Source: Paenibacillus sp. 19GGS1-52
GTDB taxonomy: Bacteria; Bacillota; Bacilli; Paenibacillales; Paenibacillaceae
Direction of reading: 5' to 3'
Length of the DNA stretch: 64,000 nucleotides
Assembly: GCF_022369515.1 (NCBI RefSeq)
Contig: NZ_CP059724.1
Coordinates: 806,001-870,000, forward strand
Position numbers and translations under genes: made by a program. Below, piece after piece: positions 17,212-27,320 of the stretch; the stretch's first letter is position 1, and the number at the start of each line of letters is the position of its first letter. Below the pieces are notes generated by a model that did not search any database, was not told the DNA's origin, and worked only from the letters and a program-made list of their open reading frames with translations.

Positions 17212-20200
17212 CTAGTATCGGTCTTCGTTTGATACACTAACCTCACTAGTATCTCTAATTAAAGGATTGTCGGCGTATACAACGGTAACGATTGCTTTAC
17301 CTTTTTTGAGACCTGTTATTTGGCCATTCGCAGATACCGATACAATAGCAGTGTTGCTGCTACTCCAGATCAGCTTGCTAGACACATCAGCAAGGGTCAT
17401 GTTCACCGGAAAGAGTCTAAGATCCAGATTCAACAAATCTCTAGTCTCATCAACGCTAATCCCGATCGATTCTGGCAACGTTACATTGGTTAGTTTGGCA
17501 CCTACCGCAATATCAGCATAAGCGACGATATTAACTGCGGGTGCAGGCCAGTTCGTGGAAACCTTTATCCTCACGGATTCTGCTGCGATATGATCTCCCT
17601 GTAGGGTGATCGAGGAAGTATCAGTGCCTTTAATAATGGTGGCAAAAGAGCTGCCTGTTCCCTCTAGGCTCCAGGTGTATGGTGTTGTATCCGCATTACT
17701 CGCAGGCTGTACAACAGACACCCTTAGTGGGATTTGTTCCCCTACATTAACGTATCGCTCACCCTCAATTCGAATCTCGCGAACTGGGTTTGTGATTGTT
17801 ATTGTATGCTCGCGGGTGAGGGCGCCATTTGGATTTAGGTCCGTCTTGACCGTGACTACTATCGTTACTGAACCAGACTTAGTGGCCTGGAGCGTTGACT
17901 TGCTTCCAATAGCAGGCGTTTCATCTTTGGTTAAGATTGCTCCGGCGGTATTGGCACCTGGCTTGATGGACCAGTCATAACCCGTTATGGCCTCTTCTGC
18001 AGTCATATAAACGGCCTCAAACGGAACCCGTTCGCCTACAGTGGCCTGATCTGCACCAATAATCGTCAGGTTTGGAGAAATAACCTCTACAGTTGCTGAA
18101 GTCTTTATCCCACTGCCATCAGTAGCAGTAATCACAATAGTCGCAAGTCCCTCTTTAATTCCCTTAATGACACCAGTGGTGCTGACCGTGACGATCTCAG
18201 GCTGCTCGGAAACCCAGGTTAATTCTTTGTTATTCGCATCATCAGGTGTGACTATAGGGATCAGCTTCAATTCAGTGCCTACTCGAATTCGGGAGCTGTC
18301 CAACTGAAGTCCACTGACCTTGACAAGGGCTTCAAAAGAGATCGGTGTAAAGTAAATGGTCTTTCGTTCCCGTGCTACAGGAGTAGGAGAAGGCATTACT
18401 ATTGGTGATGCTGGCACTGTCCCTGTGAAAGTGTTTAAAAATACCTTGTGTCCCCCGCCAGTCATTGACTTACCGATCATTTGTCCGTGGATATCACCCT
18501 GGAAGGTTATATTGGCTTTGGGAGCAATCACTGTTCCCAGAACATCGATACTCTTGATATCTATGGAAGTAGCTTCATAAAAGTTATAAATTACATGCCG
18601 TGAGTCTACACCGCCAATAAGCTTCAAGCCATTACTGAATGTAGGGTTAATGCCGCTAACATTAACAACAACGGATGAGCCTGCAGGAGCACTGACGATG
18701 AGATTATTAGATTTACTTAGGTCATTACCTGAAACACTGAATACATTGAGAGCACTATTAGTACCTGTAAGCTCAATAGTGCAGGTTGGATTATTGTAAT
18801 AGTTGGCCACAGTATCTGCTGTCTTCGTTAATGTAGCCAACGAGGAGCTGCGGGCGAGCCAGTATTGGCTAGCGGCTGCAAAGTCAAGGGGAGTTCCCTG
18901 TTTCACCTTTGACTTCATATAATCAGGAACAACAGCAGTACCACCATAGACGGCCCCACCATAATTGATAGTCCCGCCACCTAAAGTTAAGTTGCCCCCG
19001 GCAATTATGATATTGGTTCCAGTTGCGCTACTGCCAAGCTGAGCGCCCACATCATAATAAGAGAGAGCAATATTTCTTGCTGCGGCCATGCGGCCTTCAT
19101 TAGAAAATCCTGATGAGGCTAGATTAATATCTTCCAGCATGAATACCGTGTAATCACTACTCATTGTATAGTCTTCACCAGGAAGCAATGTTGTTGTTGC
19201 CGAATGGATATCCTCAAAGCTCAGTTTGGAGTTATCCAGCAAATACGATTTCTTATCGTTAGGAATGGCGGTCAGATTAAAGGAGATATTCTGACCACTA
19301 TCCGGTACGTAGGATCTCACCCCATTGGTCTCTGACAAATGGTACGTTATATTTCCAAGACTTCTAGTCAGTGTATAACCTTCACTCAAAGTCCCACTTT
19401 TCGTAGTTCCCTCAGGCAGTGTACTGAATTCAAGATTCGCTGGGAATTTCTCCTCATATTGGATATTCGAGATAATCAAAGAAGCTATTCCCTGCTCTCC
19501 AGAATCTACAGCCAGATAAGGAACGGCATTGGGAGTGATCGAATAGGAAATCACTATCGGCTTGCCTCTTTCGACTGTGTCAGAAGATAACGTACAATTA
19601 ATAGAGAGATTAGAATCTATCCGCTGAACTGTTACATTTACCGTTTGGGTTGAAATGGCGCCAGCAATGTCACGGGCTGTAATCTCAATCTGCAGGTTTC
19701 CACCGGCTGGAAGAGGATTATTGAAAGTCTGGGTAACCGTCTGCCCGGAGAGAATAGCCTTCTCATCCATTTTGAAACCGGGTATATCAACGTTATCCTT
19801 TTTGAATTTAATACTGGTAAATAAATTCTTATCCTTTAAATCCCAGTCATCAACCGTATAGCTTACGACCAGTTTATCCTGATAAGAAGGCTTTACACTG
19901 TTATCCAGTGGCGTATGAACGGTAATGTCAGGCGCATGGTTGGCACCAGTAAAAGCACGGTACATCGTGTTTACGAACAATCTTTGTTCCCAGACCGGAA
20001 ATTTCACACCCGATTCAGCAGAGAAAAAGTGGCCTGAGCCCGAGTAGGTTACATTGCCTTTGGAGTAGGTGTAATAGTGATTCCAGCTGTCTTCCACATC
20101 CCGCTTATCAGTGCTGGTGGATTCACTCTCAATGTTGTACCAGGAAATAACCTCCGGATCGTTCAAATCCAGCGTGAAATACTGGTCATGCGTTGTAGCT

Positions 20201-21672
20201 ACGGTATTTAGCGTAATGTTATTAGCGGTATCACCGGCATAAAGATTCTTAAGATCAAAAGGATATTGTGTTAATAAGCCGTCATTTACCGACTTAACCC
20301 GAGTGGACTTATTCGGGGCATTTAATCCCATATTAGTCTCAGGTTGAATCTGCCCAGTAATGGTCTGAAAGCGACTTACCCAAAGGCTGCTGTTCTGATA
20401 AACCGTATCATGCGTGAACATAACGCTCTGCTTAGTATCTTTAATGAAATTTGTAACTGCATCAGCAGATAATGTACTAATAGGTGATTTATCGTTATAG
20501 ACGTCCCGAAATCCGAAGATGATCATATCATAGGTACCATTTAAGCCATATCGTGGTGTCTTAGTATCATTGGCAGCTACATAGGCATTGAATTGATCCA
20601 TGGTTTTGGTAGTTATTACAAGCTGATAGTCATCTTTGTTCAGGAAGCTTTGATCCATGTTGCTGGCTTTGAGCAAGCTGCTTTCGTCTCCGGTGTTGGG
20701 CAAAACTTGTAGAATATTAACAATTGTCTTTTTGCCGCGGAAGCGAATAGTTCCGGTGCTAAAGTCTTTTAAATTGCTTTGGTTCAGAGAATCTGAGATT
20801 TCCAACTTCCAATAAAGCAATCCTGAATAGGTCTTGGGGAGTTTGTAAATAATCTCGCCCGTAGAGCTTTGACTTAGACTTGCTGTGGCCACCACCTGGT
20901 CCTCAGTCATCTTAATGGCTTTATCTACACCGATGTAGAGCTTTACCAGAATCGGACGATTCTGAAAGCTAGTGACGTTAGAGACATTAAACTTGAAGCT
21001 GAGATCATCACCAGGAACATAGATCTTATCTTTGTTCTCGCTATAATCAATAATGGCTTCTTTATTCGTAATTTGCAGACGCGGGCGTTGCTGTAATCCA
21101 GCTAAATAGGCGGAAGACCCATTATTAAGGTTCGTGATCAATGTTGTTAATTCGGCATCATTGACGAACAGTACATTGGACTTAGGAGAGAGAACTCGGT
21201 ACTTATTAAAGGTGGCGTAGAGAATTCGGCTTGAGCTTTCTTTCGGAGCATCAAAAGCAGCTTTATTAAAAATGACATAAAGGCCTTTATCAATGAAGGA
21301 ATCCGTAATTTCTTTGGCTTTTAGAACGGTTATATCATTCATTACATTTTTGGTGTTATGGGTTTTACCTTGTACACCGATATTAGTATAGACTCCTTTG
21401 CCTATGTATACTGCATCGTACTTTCCATCGAGATCATCCCGCAAGGCGACAAAATGCTTCATGCTCATGGTGTCGATAGTGACACTGGACATGCCTGACT
21501 TCAGTGTCGCTAAATCGGTTGCACCAGATTCAGTAATCTCTAAGATACGGATCTGATAAATGACATCTGTTGCATTCACATTCATGATGAAGTTTCTTAA
21601 CGGGAGAAACAGTAATAGCAGTATAATCAGGGCTGGAAATAAGTACAGTTTTTTATTCTTGGAAAACTTCAT
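17212..21672 (-). CDS. Giant surface protein: DUF5057-like, choice-of-anchor A-like and Ig-like (BIG2) domains
   Basis: 1486 residues. Residues 11-27 form one hydrophobic segment (signal peptide or membrane anchor, possible cleavage after VNA). Residues 36-190 and 310-440 look like two copies of one alpha/beta domain (YQIRILEI / IVNILQVLP, GKYDAVYIG / GTYDMIIFGF), close to what is called DUF5057. An Ig-like domain starts at HAPDITVHTP (579). Residues 860-1085 resemble choice-of-anchor A domains (NVFSVSGNDL, APAGSSVVVNVSG, VIYNF, GTVIAPKANITF). After a proline-rich linker come four Ig-like domains, the first and last of BIG2 type (TGVIKGIKEGLATIVITA; NGQITGLKKGKAIVTVVY). No sortase motif at the C-terminus. 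Its place inside the pilus locus suggests an adhesin, but this is inference. Confidence 0.75.
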   Translation of the reverse strand: MKFSKNKKLYLFPALIILLLLFLPLRNFIMNVNATDVIYQIRILEITESGATDLATLKSGMSSVTIDTMSMKHFVALRDDLDGKYDAVYIGKGVYTNIGVQGKTHNTKNVMNDITVLKAKEITDSFIDKGLYVIFNKAAFDAPKESSSRILYATFNKYRVLSPKSNVLFVNDAELTTLITNLNNGSSAYLAGLQQRPRLQITNKEAIIDYSENKDKIYVPGDDLSFKFNVSNVTSFQNRPILVKLYIGVDKAIKMTEDQVVATASLSQSSTGEIIYKLPKTYSGLLYWKLEISDSLNQSNLKDFSTGTIRFRGKKTIVNILQVLPNTGDESSLLKASNMDQSFLNKDDYQLVITTKTMDQFNAYVAANDTKTPRYGLNGTYDMIIFGFRDVYNDKSPISTLSADAVTNFIKDTKQSVMFTHDTVYQNSSLWVSRFQTITGQIQPETNMGLNAPNKSTRVKSVNDGLLTQYPFDLKNLYAGDTANNITLNTVATTHDQYFTLDLNDPEVISWYNIESESTSTDKRDVEDSWNHYYTYSKGNVTYSGSGHFFSAESGVKFPVWEQRLFVNTMYRAFTGANHAPDITVHTPLDNSVKPSYQDKLVVSYTVDDWDLKDKNLFTSIKFKKDNVDIPGFKMDEKAILSGQTVTQTFNNPLPAGGNLQIEITARDIAGAISTQTVNVTVQRIDSNLSINCTLSSDTVERGKPIVISYSITPNAVPYLAVDSGEQGIASLIISNIQYEEKFPANLEFSTLPEGTTKSGTLSEGYTLTRSLGNITYHLSETNGVRSYVPDSGQNISFNLTAIPNDKKSYLLDNSKLSFEDIHSATTTLLPGEDYTMSSDYTVFMLEDINLASSGFSNEGRMAAARNIALSYYDVGAQLGSSATGTNIIIAGGNLTLGGGTINYGGAVYGGTAVVPDYMKSKVKQGTPLDFAAASQYWLARSSSLATLTKTADTVANYYNNPTCTIELTGTNSALNVFSVSGNDLSKSNNLIVSAPAGSSVVVNVSGINPTFSNGLKLIGGVDSRHVIYNFYEATSIDIKSIDVLGTVIAPKANITFQGDIHGQMIGKSMTGGGHKVFLNTFTGTVPASPIVMPSPTPVARERKTIYFTPISFEALVKVSGLQLDSSRIRVGTELKLIPIVTPDDANNKELTWVSEQPEIVTVSTTGVIKGIKEGLATIVITATDGSGIKTSATVEVISPNLTIIGADQATVGERVPFEAVYMTAEEAITGYDWSIKPGANTAGAILTKDETPAIGSKSTLQATKSGSVTIVVTVKTDLNPNGALTREHTITITNPVREIRIEGERYVNVGEQIPLRVSVVQPASNADTTPYTWSLEGTGSSFATIIKGTDTSSITLQGDHIAAESVRIKVSTNWPAPAVNIVAYADIAVGAKLTNVTLPESIGISVDETRDLLNLDLRLFPVNMTLADVSSKLIWSSSNTAIVSVSANGQITGLKKGKAIVTVVYADNPLIRDTSEVSVSNEDRY

Positions 21673-21858
21673 TTCAATCTCTCCCCGAATGTTAGATGTT
21701 AATAGAAGAATTATATTATCAGAGACCTTATAATGCTAAAATACGACAGGATAGCGGTCGATATCGTTGTAAATTTATCCAATCTATGTTATATATCATT
21801 TTAGGATAAATAGCATAGATAGGCAATGATAATATATGAGAATATACCTAAAAAATTG

Positions 21859-21871
21859 AGGTCTAGGACCT
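21859..21871. promoter_or_regulatory. Short palindrome upstream of pilB
   Basis: AGGTC-TAG-GACCT, a perfect 5-3-5 palindrome 25 bases before the pilB start, in the divergent gap shared with the surface protein gene. Possible operator or 5' UTR structure; unproven. Confidence 0.3.
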
Positions 21872-21896
21872 AAAATATTAATGGAGTTGATTAGAA

Positions 21897-23561
21897 TTGG
21901 TCAGTGCGAAAAAGAGACTGGGCGATCTACTGGTAGAGAACGGTATTATTTCGCAGGAGCAGCTAATCGAAGCATTGGGTGAACAACGTAAAAGTAAAGG
22001 AAAACTCGGTGACCTTCTTATTTCGCAAGGCTATATTACGGAGCAGCAACTGATTGAGGTGCTGGAGTTTCAATTGGGAATTCCGCATGTCAGTCTCTTT
22101 AAATATCAGATTGATTCTGCCATCACACAGATTATTCCGGAGAGTATGGCGAAACGTTATCAGGTTCTTCCATTTAGGAAAGAAGGCGGCAAGCTGATGG
22201 TGGCTATGGCTGATCCCCTTGATTATTTTGCCATTGAGGACCTCCGTATGAGTACAGGCTTCCGAATTGAACCGGCGATTTGTACCCGAGATGAACTGCA
22301 GCGGGCGATAGCCCATCACTATGGTATGCGGGATTCTATGAGCCAGATGATGATAGAATTGCCAACGCAGGAAGAAATAGACGAGACAGAGATCACCGAT
22401 GAGGATTCTCCAATTGTACGCCTGGTTAATCAGATGATTCAGCAAGCCATTGCGCTGCGTGCCTCTGATATACACGTCGATCCAGGTGAGAATAATCTTA
22501 CAATACGTTATCGCATAGACGGCACATTACGTACAGAGCGTATCATACCTAAGCAGATGCAGGGTTTTATTACCGCCCGTATCAAAATCATGGCCCGCCT
22601 GAATATAGCTGAACGGCGTCTGCCGCAGGATGGCCGAATCAAGATGCAGTTTGATTATAAAATGGTCGATATTCGGGTATCCTCGTTGCCCACGATGCAT
22701 GGGGAGAAAATCGTGCTTCGCCTGCTAGATTTAAGCACTGGTGTTAAGAGCGTGGATAATCTTGGCTTCAGCGATAGCAACGCTGAAAGATTCAAGGATA
22801 TGATAGAACGGCCTTACGGCATTCTGCTGATTACAGGACCCACTGGTAGTGGGAAAACAACGACCTTATACGCTGCTCTTAATCAGCTCAATGTGGAGAG
22901 CACCAATATTATAACTGTTGAGGACCCCGTGGAGTACCAGCTTGAAGGTGTAAATCAGGTGCATGTAAATGCGGCTGTTGGACTGACCTTTGCTGCCGGA
23001 CTTCGTTCGATTCTGCGTCAAGATCCGAATATTGTTATGGTCGGGGAAATTCGGGATACGGAGACGGCAGAAATGGCTGTTAGGGCATCACTGACAGGAC
23101 ATCTTGTATTGTCTACATTACATACAAACGATGCTGTGAGTACAATTTCACGATTGCGTGATATGGGGATTGAACCTTATTTGATCGCCTCCTCACTAAT
23201 AGGAGTAGTAGCCCAGAGGCTTGTTCGTAAAATCTGCAACGAATGCAAGGAAACGTACAAACCGTCAGAGCAGGAAGCTATCCTGCTTAGCAATCAGGGT
23301 CTGACGACCACAGTGCTGCATCGAGGCCGGGGCTGCGGTAGCTGTAATAACACTGGCTATCGGGGGCGTATTGCGATCCATGAAGTCCTGACTATTGATG
23401 ATCAATTACGTCATTTAATTATAAACTCTGCAAGTGTTGAAGAGCTTCGGACCGCCGGAGTAGAGCGTGGTTTAATTCAACTTATGGAGGATGGGCTGCT
23501 CAAGGTTAGTCAGGGCGTAACTACATTGCAGGAGGTTATGCGCGAGACGGTTTCACAATAG
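21897..23561 (+). CDS. pilB: Type IV pilus assembly ATPase PilB
   Basis: The cytoplasmic hexameric motor that drives pilus extension. 554 residues. The N-terminal MshEN/GspE-N domain (about 1-150) begins KRLGDLLVENGIISQEQL. Walker A is GPTGSGKTTTLYAAL, the aspartate box lies in VEDPVEYQ, Walker B is PNIVMVGEIRDTETAE, and the histidine box is HLVLSTLHTNDA. The zinc motif is CNECKETY with CGSCNNTGY. MshEN domains can bind cyclic di-GMP in some homologues; whether this one does is not known. TTG 21897 is ten bases after GGAG. First gene of the pilBTC group. Confidence 0.95.
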   Translation: MVSAKKRLGDLLVENGIISQEQLIEALGEQRKSKGKLGDLLISQGYITEQQLIEVLEFQLGIPHVSLFKYQIDSAITQIIPESMAKRYQVLPFRKEGGKLMVAMADPLDYFAIEDLRMSTGFRIEPAICTRDELQRAIAHHYGMRDSMSQMMIELPTQEEIDETEITDEDSPIVRLVNQMIQQAIALRASDIHVDPGENNLTIRYRIDGTLRTERIIPKQMQGFITARIKIMARLNIAERRLPQDGRIKMQFDYKMVDIRVSSLPTMHGEKIVLRLLDLSTGVKSVDNLGFSDSNAERFKDMIERPYGILLITGPTGSGKTTTLYAALNQLNVESTNIITVEDPVEYQLEGVNQVHVNAAVGLTFAAGLRSILRQDPNIVMVGEIRDTETAEMAVRASLTGHLVLSTLHTNDAVSTISRLRDMGIEPYLIASSLIGVVAQRLVRKICNECKETYKPSEQEAILLSNQGLTTTVLHRGRGCGSCNNTGYRGRIAIHEVLTIDDQLRHLIINSASVEELRTAGVERGLIQLMEDGLLKVSQGVTTLQEVMRETVSQ

Positions 23562-23587
23562 TAAATCTGGCAGGAGGAAAGAAGAGT

Positions 23588-24637
23588 ATGTCGACATTCG
23601 CAAGGGATATAACACAGCTATTGCATATGACCTATTCCTCCAAAGCGTCAGACCTGCATATCTCTGTAGGTTCTCCACCAGTTATGCGCATTGACGGCAA
23701 ATTGCATCCTATTGAAGGTGGTGTAATTGTACCGGAAGAAGCGTTGGAAATGGCTGAAGTGCTGATGGGTAGTCAGCGAAGCGAGGCTTTCCGTAGTGAA
23801 GGAGAGGTCGATTTCTCTTATCCGCTGGATAGCGGGGTACGATTTCGGGTGAATGTGTATCGTCAGCGAGGCGGAATAAGCATTGCTGCCCGAGCCATCC
23901 CGGCGGAGATTCCGAACTTGGAGCAGCTCTCTATGCCTCCGCTATTATCCACACTGGCGCTTAAACCGCAAGGTCTAATTCTGGTAACAGGTCCAACAGG
24001 GAGTGGGAAATCGTCCACCCTTGCAGCGATGCTGAATGATATTAACCGGACGCAGAGTAAGCATATTGTGACGCTTGAAGATCCGATTGAATTCTTACAC
24101 AATCATGGTACCTGCCTGATTGATCAGCGCGAGATTGGCAGTGATACCGCAAGCTTCGCGATGGGGATAAGGGCAGCTTTGCGGCAAGATCCAGATGTAA
24201 TAATGGTTGGCGAGATGCGTGATCTGGAGACAATTTCGGCAGCAGTTACAGCAGCAGAGACGGGACATCTCGTGTTGGCTACATTGCATACGACCGATGC
24301 GCCACAGACCATAGATCGAATTATTGATACATTTCCAGGGCATCAGCAGGGGCAGATTCGTTCGCAGCTGGCTTCCGTATTAATCGCGGTTATTAGCCAA
24401 CGGCTGTTTCCTAGAGCAAGTGGTCGTGGCCGCCTAAGCGCGACCGAAGTGATGGTCAATACTCCGGCAGTAGCGAACCTGATTCGCACAGAGAAGACGC
24501 ATCAGATCAAGAATGTAATGCAGACCGGACGATCGTTGGGCATGCACACTCTTGAGATGAATATTCGTGAGCTAGTACAGCAGGGACTTATTCATGCTTC
24601 GATTGCTAAGGCGTATCTGACGGAGGGGAGTAGCTGA
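23588..24637 (+). CDS. pilT: Type IV pilus retraction ATPase PilT
   Basis: The retraction motor, 349 residues, the usual PilT size. It lacks the long N-terminal domain and zinc motif of PilB. Walker A is GPTGSGKSSTLAAML, Walker B is PDVIMVGEMRDLETI, and the histidine box is HLVLATLHTTDAPQ. The N-terminal SDLHISVGSPPVMRIDGKL is typical of PilT. Its presence argues for dynamic pili able to power twitching or DNA uptake rather than a static secretion pseudopilus. The stop overlaps the pilC start in TGATG. Confidence 0.95.
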   Translation: MSTFARDITQLLHMTYSSKASDLHISVGSPPVMRIDGKLHPIEGGVIVPEEALEMAEVLMGSQRSEAFRSEGEVDFSYPLDSGVRFRVNVYRQRGGISIAARAIPAEIPNLEQLSMPPLLSTLALKPQGLILVTGPTGSGKSSTLAAMLNDINRTQSKHIVTLEDPIEFLHNHGTCLIDQREIGSDTASFAMGIRAALRQDPDVIMVGEMRDLETISAAVTAAETGHLVLATLHTTDAPQTIDRIIDTFPGHQQGQIRSQLASVLIAVISQRLFPRASGRGRLSATEVMVNTPAVANLIRTEKTHQIKNVMQTGRSLGMHTLEMNIRELVQQGLIHASIAKAYLTEGSS

Positions 24638-25842
24638 TGCCTCTTTTTGAATACCAGGTCAAGACATCTGCAGGTAAGCAGATTAAAGGAAAGCTTACAG
24701 CGACGGATAAACCGAGTGCAATGGAAGAGCTTCGGAAGCGGGGACTTACGGTGTTCTCGCTGATCGAGCGCAAGACCTCGATTTTGTCGATGGATATTTA
24801 TATTGGTAATCCGGTGAAGACCATCCATTTTATTATTTACTGTCGACAGTTCGCGACCTTGATGCGTGCCGGAGTCTCCATTGTCGACGCCACGCGAATT
24901 CTGGCCGAACAGACAGATAGTAAACCTTTACGTAAAGCGCTGCAGGATGTGAACTCCAGCCTGCTGCGTGGTATAGCCTTTTCTCAAGCGGTTCAGGATC
25001 ACAAGAAAATCTTCCCGCCGCTGTTCGTCAGCATGATACGAGCTGGTGAAGAATCAGGTGATTTGGAAGGGACGCTGGAGAGGTTAGCCGTATTTTTTGA
25101 GAAGCAGCACACCACTACGGAGAAGATTAAATCTGCACTTACCTATCCGATAACCGTTGGAGTTATGGCCATTGGTGCAGTGATATATCTGCTCTGGGCA
25201 ATCGTTCCCCAGTTTGTGACGATGTTCGAATCAATGAATGCTGAGCTTCCAGCGATAACGAAGATGGTACTCGCTCTAAGCAAAAGTATTCAGGGTCAAT
25301 GGTACATCTGGGTACTTGCAGTTGTGCTAATAATCGTGGCTTATCAGATAACTAAGCGTACCGAGAAGGGAGCTTACGCACTGGATTATGCCAAGCTGAA
25401 GGTGCCTGTCTTTGGCAAGCTGAATCAGAAGGGGTCCATTGCCCAGTTTACGCGCACCTTCTCCTCATTGTACGCCAGTTCAGTACCTATTCTACAGTCG
25501 CTAGCAATTGTGGAGGAAGTAGCGGGCAATAAAGTTATTGGGCGTTATATCCGCAGTGCCGCTGATTCTTTGCGCAAGGGCAATCCGCTCTCCGAGCCGC
25601 TGAAGAAGGCCTGGGTATTCCCGCCACTGGTTACCCAGATGATTGCTATAGGCGAAGAGACGGGTGCGCTGGACCAGATGTTATCTAAGGTAGCGGATTT
25701 CTATGAAATGGACGTAGAGAATACCGTTGACCGACTAAAATCATTGCTTGAACCGTTGCTAATCGCTTTTTTGGCTGGTGTCGTCGGGGTTATCGTAGCG
25801 GCTATTATGCTGCCGATGTTCAGTCTATATGGTAATATGTGA
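24637..25842 (+). CDS. pilC: Type IV pilus inner membrane platform protein PilC
   Basis: 401 residues with two GspF cytoplasmic domains and three membrane segments (around residues 168-190, 218-240 and 372-395). The family pattern RQFATLMRAGVSIVDATRIL and its second copy FTRTFSSLYASSVPILQSL mark the duplicated domains. IGEETGALDQML is the conserved GEE motif. It transmits ATPase motion to pilin addition and removal. Translationally coupled to pilT. Confidence 0.94.
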   Translation: MPLFEYQVKTSAGKQIKGKLTATDKPSAMEELRKRGLTVFSLIERKTSILSMDIYIGNPVKTIHFIIYCRQFATLMRAGVSIVDATRILAEQTDSKPLRKALQDVNSSLLRGIAFSQAVQDHKKIFPPLFVSMIRAGEESGDLEGTLERLAVFFEKQHTTTEKIKSALTYPITVGVMAIGAVIYLLWAIVPQFVTMFESMNAELPAITKMVLALSKSIQGQWYIWVLAVVLIIVAYQITKRTEKGAYALDYAKLKVPVFGKLNQKGSIAQFTRTFSSLYASSVPILQSLAIVEEVAGNKVIGRYIRSAADSLRKGNPLSEPLKKAWVFPPLVTQMIAIGEETGALDQMLSKVADFYEMDVENTVDRLKSLLEPLLIAFLAGVVGVIVAAIMLPMFSLYGNM

Positions 25843-25937
25843 ACCTTCTGGTTTCTCATAGATATTGTAGTTGCAGACGGATTCATTGAAAGAAGCATAG
25901 AACGATTAGTATCACACCATTCTAAGGGGGAAATAAC

Positions 25938-26411
25938 ATGTTAGCAGAAGCAGTTAAGAGAAGATTGGGCAAAGAGGAAAATCAGAAGGGCTTTACACTG
26001 ATTGAGTTACTGGCGGTTATCGTTATTTTGGGTATTATTGCGGTTATTGCGATTCCTTTGATTGGGAATGTTATTTCGAATGCTAAAGAGGATTCTGACG
26101 TTGCTACTGCTCGTCAAATCTATGATGCTTCGAGATTATACATCGTTGGTGAAAGCAATGGGAAGTTTAATAGTACAACTCCAGTTACGGTAACTATTGC
26201 ACAAATGCAAGACAAAGGTTATTTGGATAGTCCTTTGAGTCTCCCAAGTTCAAAAGTCACAATTTCCGCAGGAACAGTTTACTATACAGCGGAAGGACAA
26301 TTGGATTATATAGTTATATCACCAAAACCAGAGGGTTCATCGGCTGTTACTGGAGACACTACTTCAGGGAAGTTTTCAGCTGAACAGGTTTTAAAATCTA
26401 AAGCAAAATAA
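25938..26411 (+). CDS. pilA: Type IV major pilin
   Basis: 157 residues. An 18-residue charged leader ends in NQKG, followed by FTLIELLAVIVILGIIAVIAIP, the class III signal with Glu at +5. The globular domain is small, lacks cysteines, and ends in a hydrophilic tail. Its position between pilC and the peptidase and its strong ribosome site (AAGGGGGAA) suggest the main subunit. A terminator just downstream would allow high expression of this gene relative to the ones that follow. It resembles both PilA and ComGC-type pilins; the neighbours favour a pilus. Confidence 0.9.
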   Translation: MLAEAVKRRLGKEENQKGFTLIELLAVIVILGIIAVIAIPLIGNVISNAKEDSDVATARQIYDASRLYIVGESNGKFNSTTPVTVTIAQMQDKGYLDSPLSLPSSKVTISAGTVYYTAEGQLDYIVISPKPEGSSAVTGDTTSGKFSAEQVLKSKAK

Positions 26412-26500
26412 CAGTATTTCTTACACATTTAATTGCACTCTGAAAAAAATTAACTTGGAGAAAAACATGCAGTCTCTACTTTGCGTGTTTGAATTCATTA

Positions 26501-26527
26501 GGAATCGGAACTCCCGATTCCTTTTTT
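26501..26527 (+). terminator. Terminator after the major pilin gene
   Basis: GGAATCGG (26501-26508) pairs with CCGATTCC (26514-26521), followed by six T. Confidence 0.85.
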
Positions 26528-26556
26528 AAAATTCATAAAGCGAACAGGAACAGCCA

Positions 26557-27306
26557 ATGACAATCTTCATCTCTATTTACATCACGCTACTCGGTGTAAT
26601 TCTCGGTTCCTTCTATAACGTGGTGGCGCTGCGGGTGCCGGTAGGGGAATCACTGCTGCATCCACCGTCACATTGTCCGAACTGCAACACACGATTGAAG
26701 GCGCGCGACTTATTGCCGGTGATTAGCTATCTGCTGTCCGCAGGCAAGTGCCGCTATTGTGGCACCAAGGTGTCACCATTATATCCGCTGGGAGAAGCTG
26801 CGACAGGTTTGCTCTTTTTGTGGGTGTATTTGCAATTTGGTCTGACCGTGAATGGGTTCCTTGGGTTACTGCTTGTTAGTCTGGCGGTTATCGTGACGGT
26901 TGCTGATTTGAAGTATATGCTGATTCCGAATAAGGTTTTGTTGTTTTTTTTGCCACTGCTGCTTATTCTGGTTCTGTTCTTTCTAGAGGGTCCGTTATGG
27001 CAGCATTTACTTGGTGGAGCTATTGGGGGCGCGGTTATTTTACCCTTTGCACTGCTGGGCGGTATGGGTGTTGGGGATGTGAAGCTGTTTGCACTGTTGG
27101 GTCTGGTTATCGGCTTTCCTAATGTTATTCTGGCATTTTTGCTGGCTTGTCTGCTGGGAAGTGTTGTTGGTGGAATACTCATCCTGCTCGGAATTGTACA
27201 ACGTAAACAGCCTGTTCCGTTTGGCCCGTGGCTGGCATTAGGCACGCTGATAGCTTACGGTTACGGTTCACATCTTATCGGCTTGTATCTCTCGTTCATC
27301 GGTTAG
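26557..27306 (+). CDS. pilD: Prepilin peptidase / N-methyltransferase
   Basis: A polytopic aspartic protease that cuts the leaders of all prepilins in the locus and methylates the new N-terminus. The 249 residues carry the N-terminal CPNC and CRYCG pairs of the methyltransferase domain and the two catalytic aspartates in VADLKYMLIPN and GMGVGDVKLFALLG (GxGD). Seven or eight membrane segments. Similar to ComC and PilD; placement inside the pil genes supports PilD. Followed 14 bases later by the pilM-type gene. Confidence 0.94.
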   Translation: MTIFISIYITLLGVILGSFYNVVALRVPVGESLLHPPSHCPNCNTRLKARDLLPVISYLLSAGKCRYCGTKVSPLYPLGEAATGLLFLWVYLQFGLTVNGFLGLLLVSLAVIVTVADLKYMLIPNKVLLFFLPLLLILVLFFLEGPLWQHLLGGAIGGAVILPFALLGGMGVGDVKLFALLGLVIGFPNVILAFLLACLLGSVVGGILILLGIVQRKQPVPFGPWLALGTLIAYGYGSHLIGLYLSFIG

Positions 27307-27320
27307 GAGGATTTTGAAGC

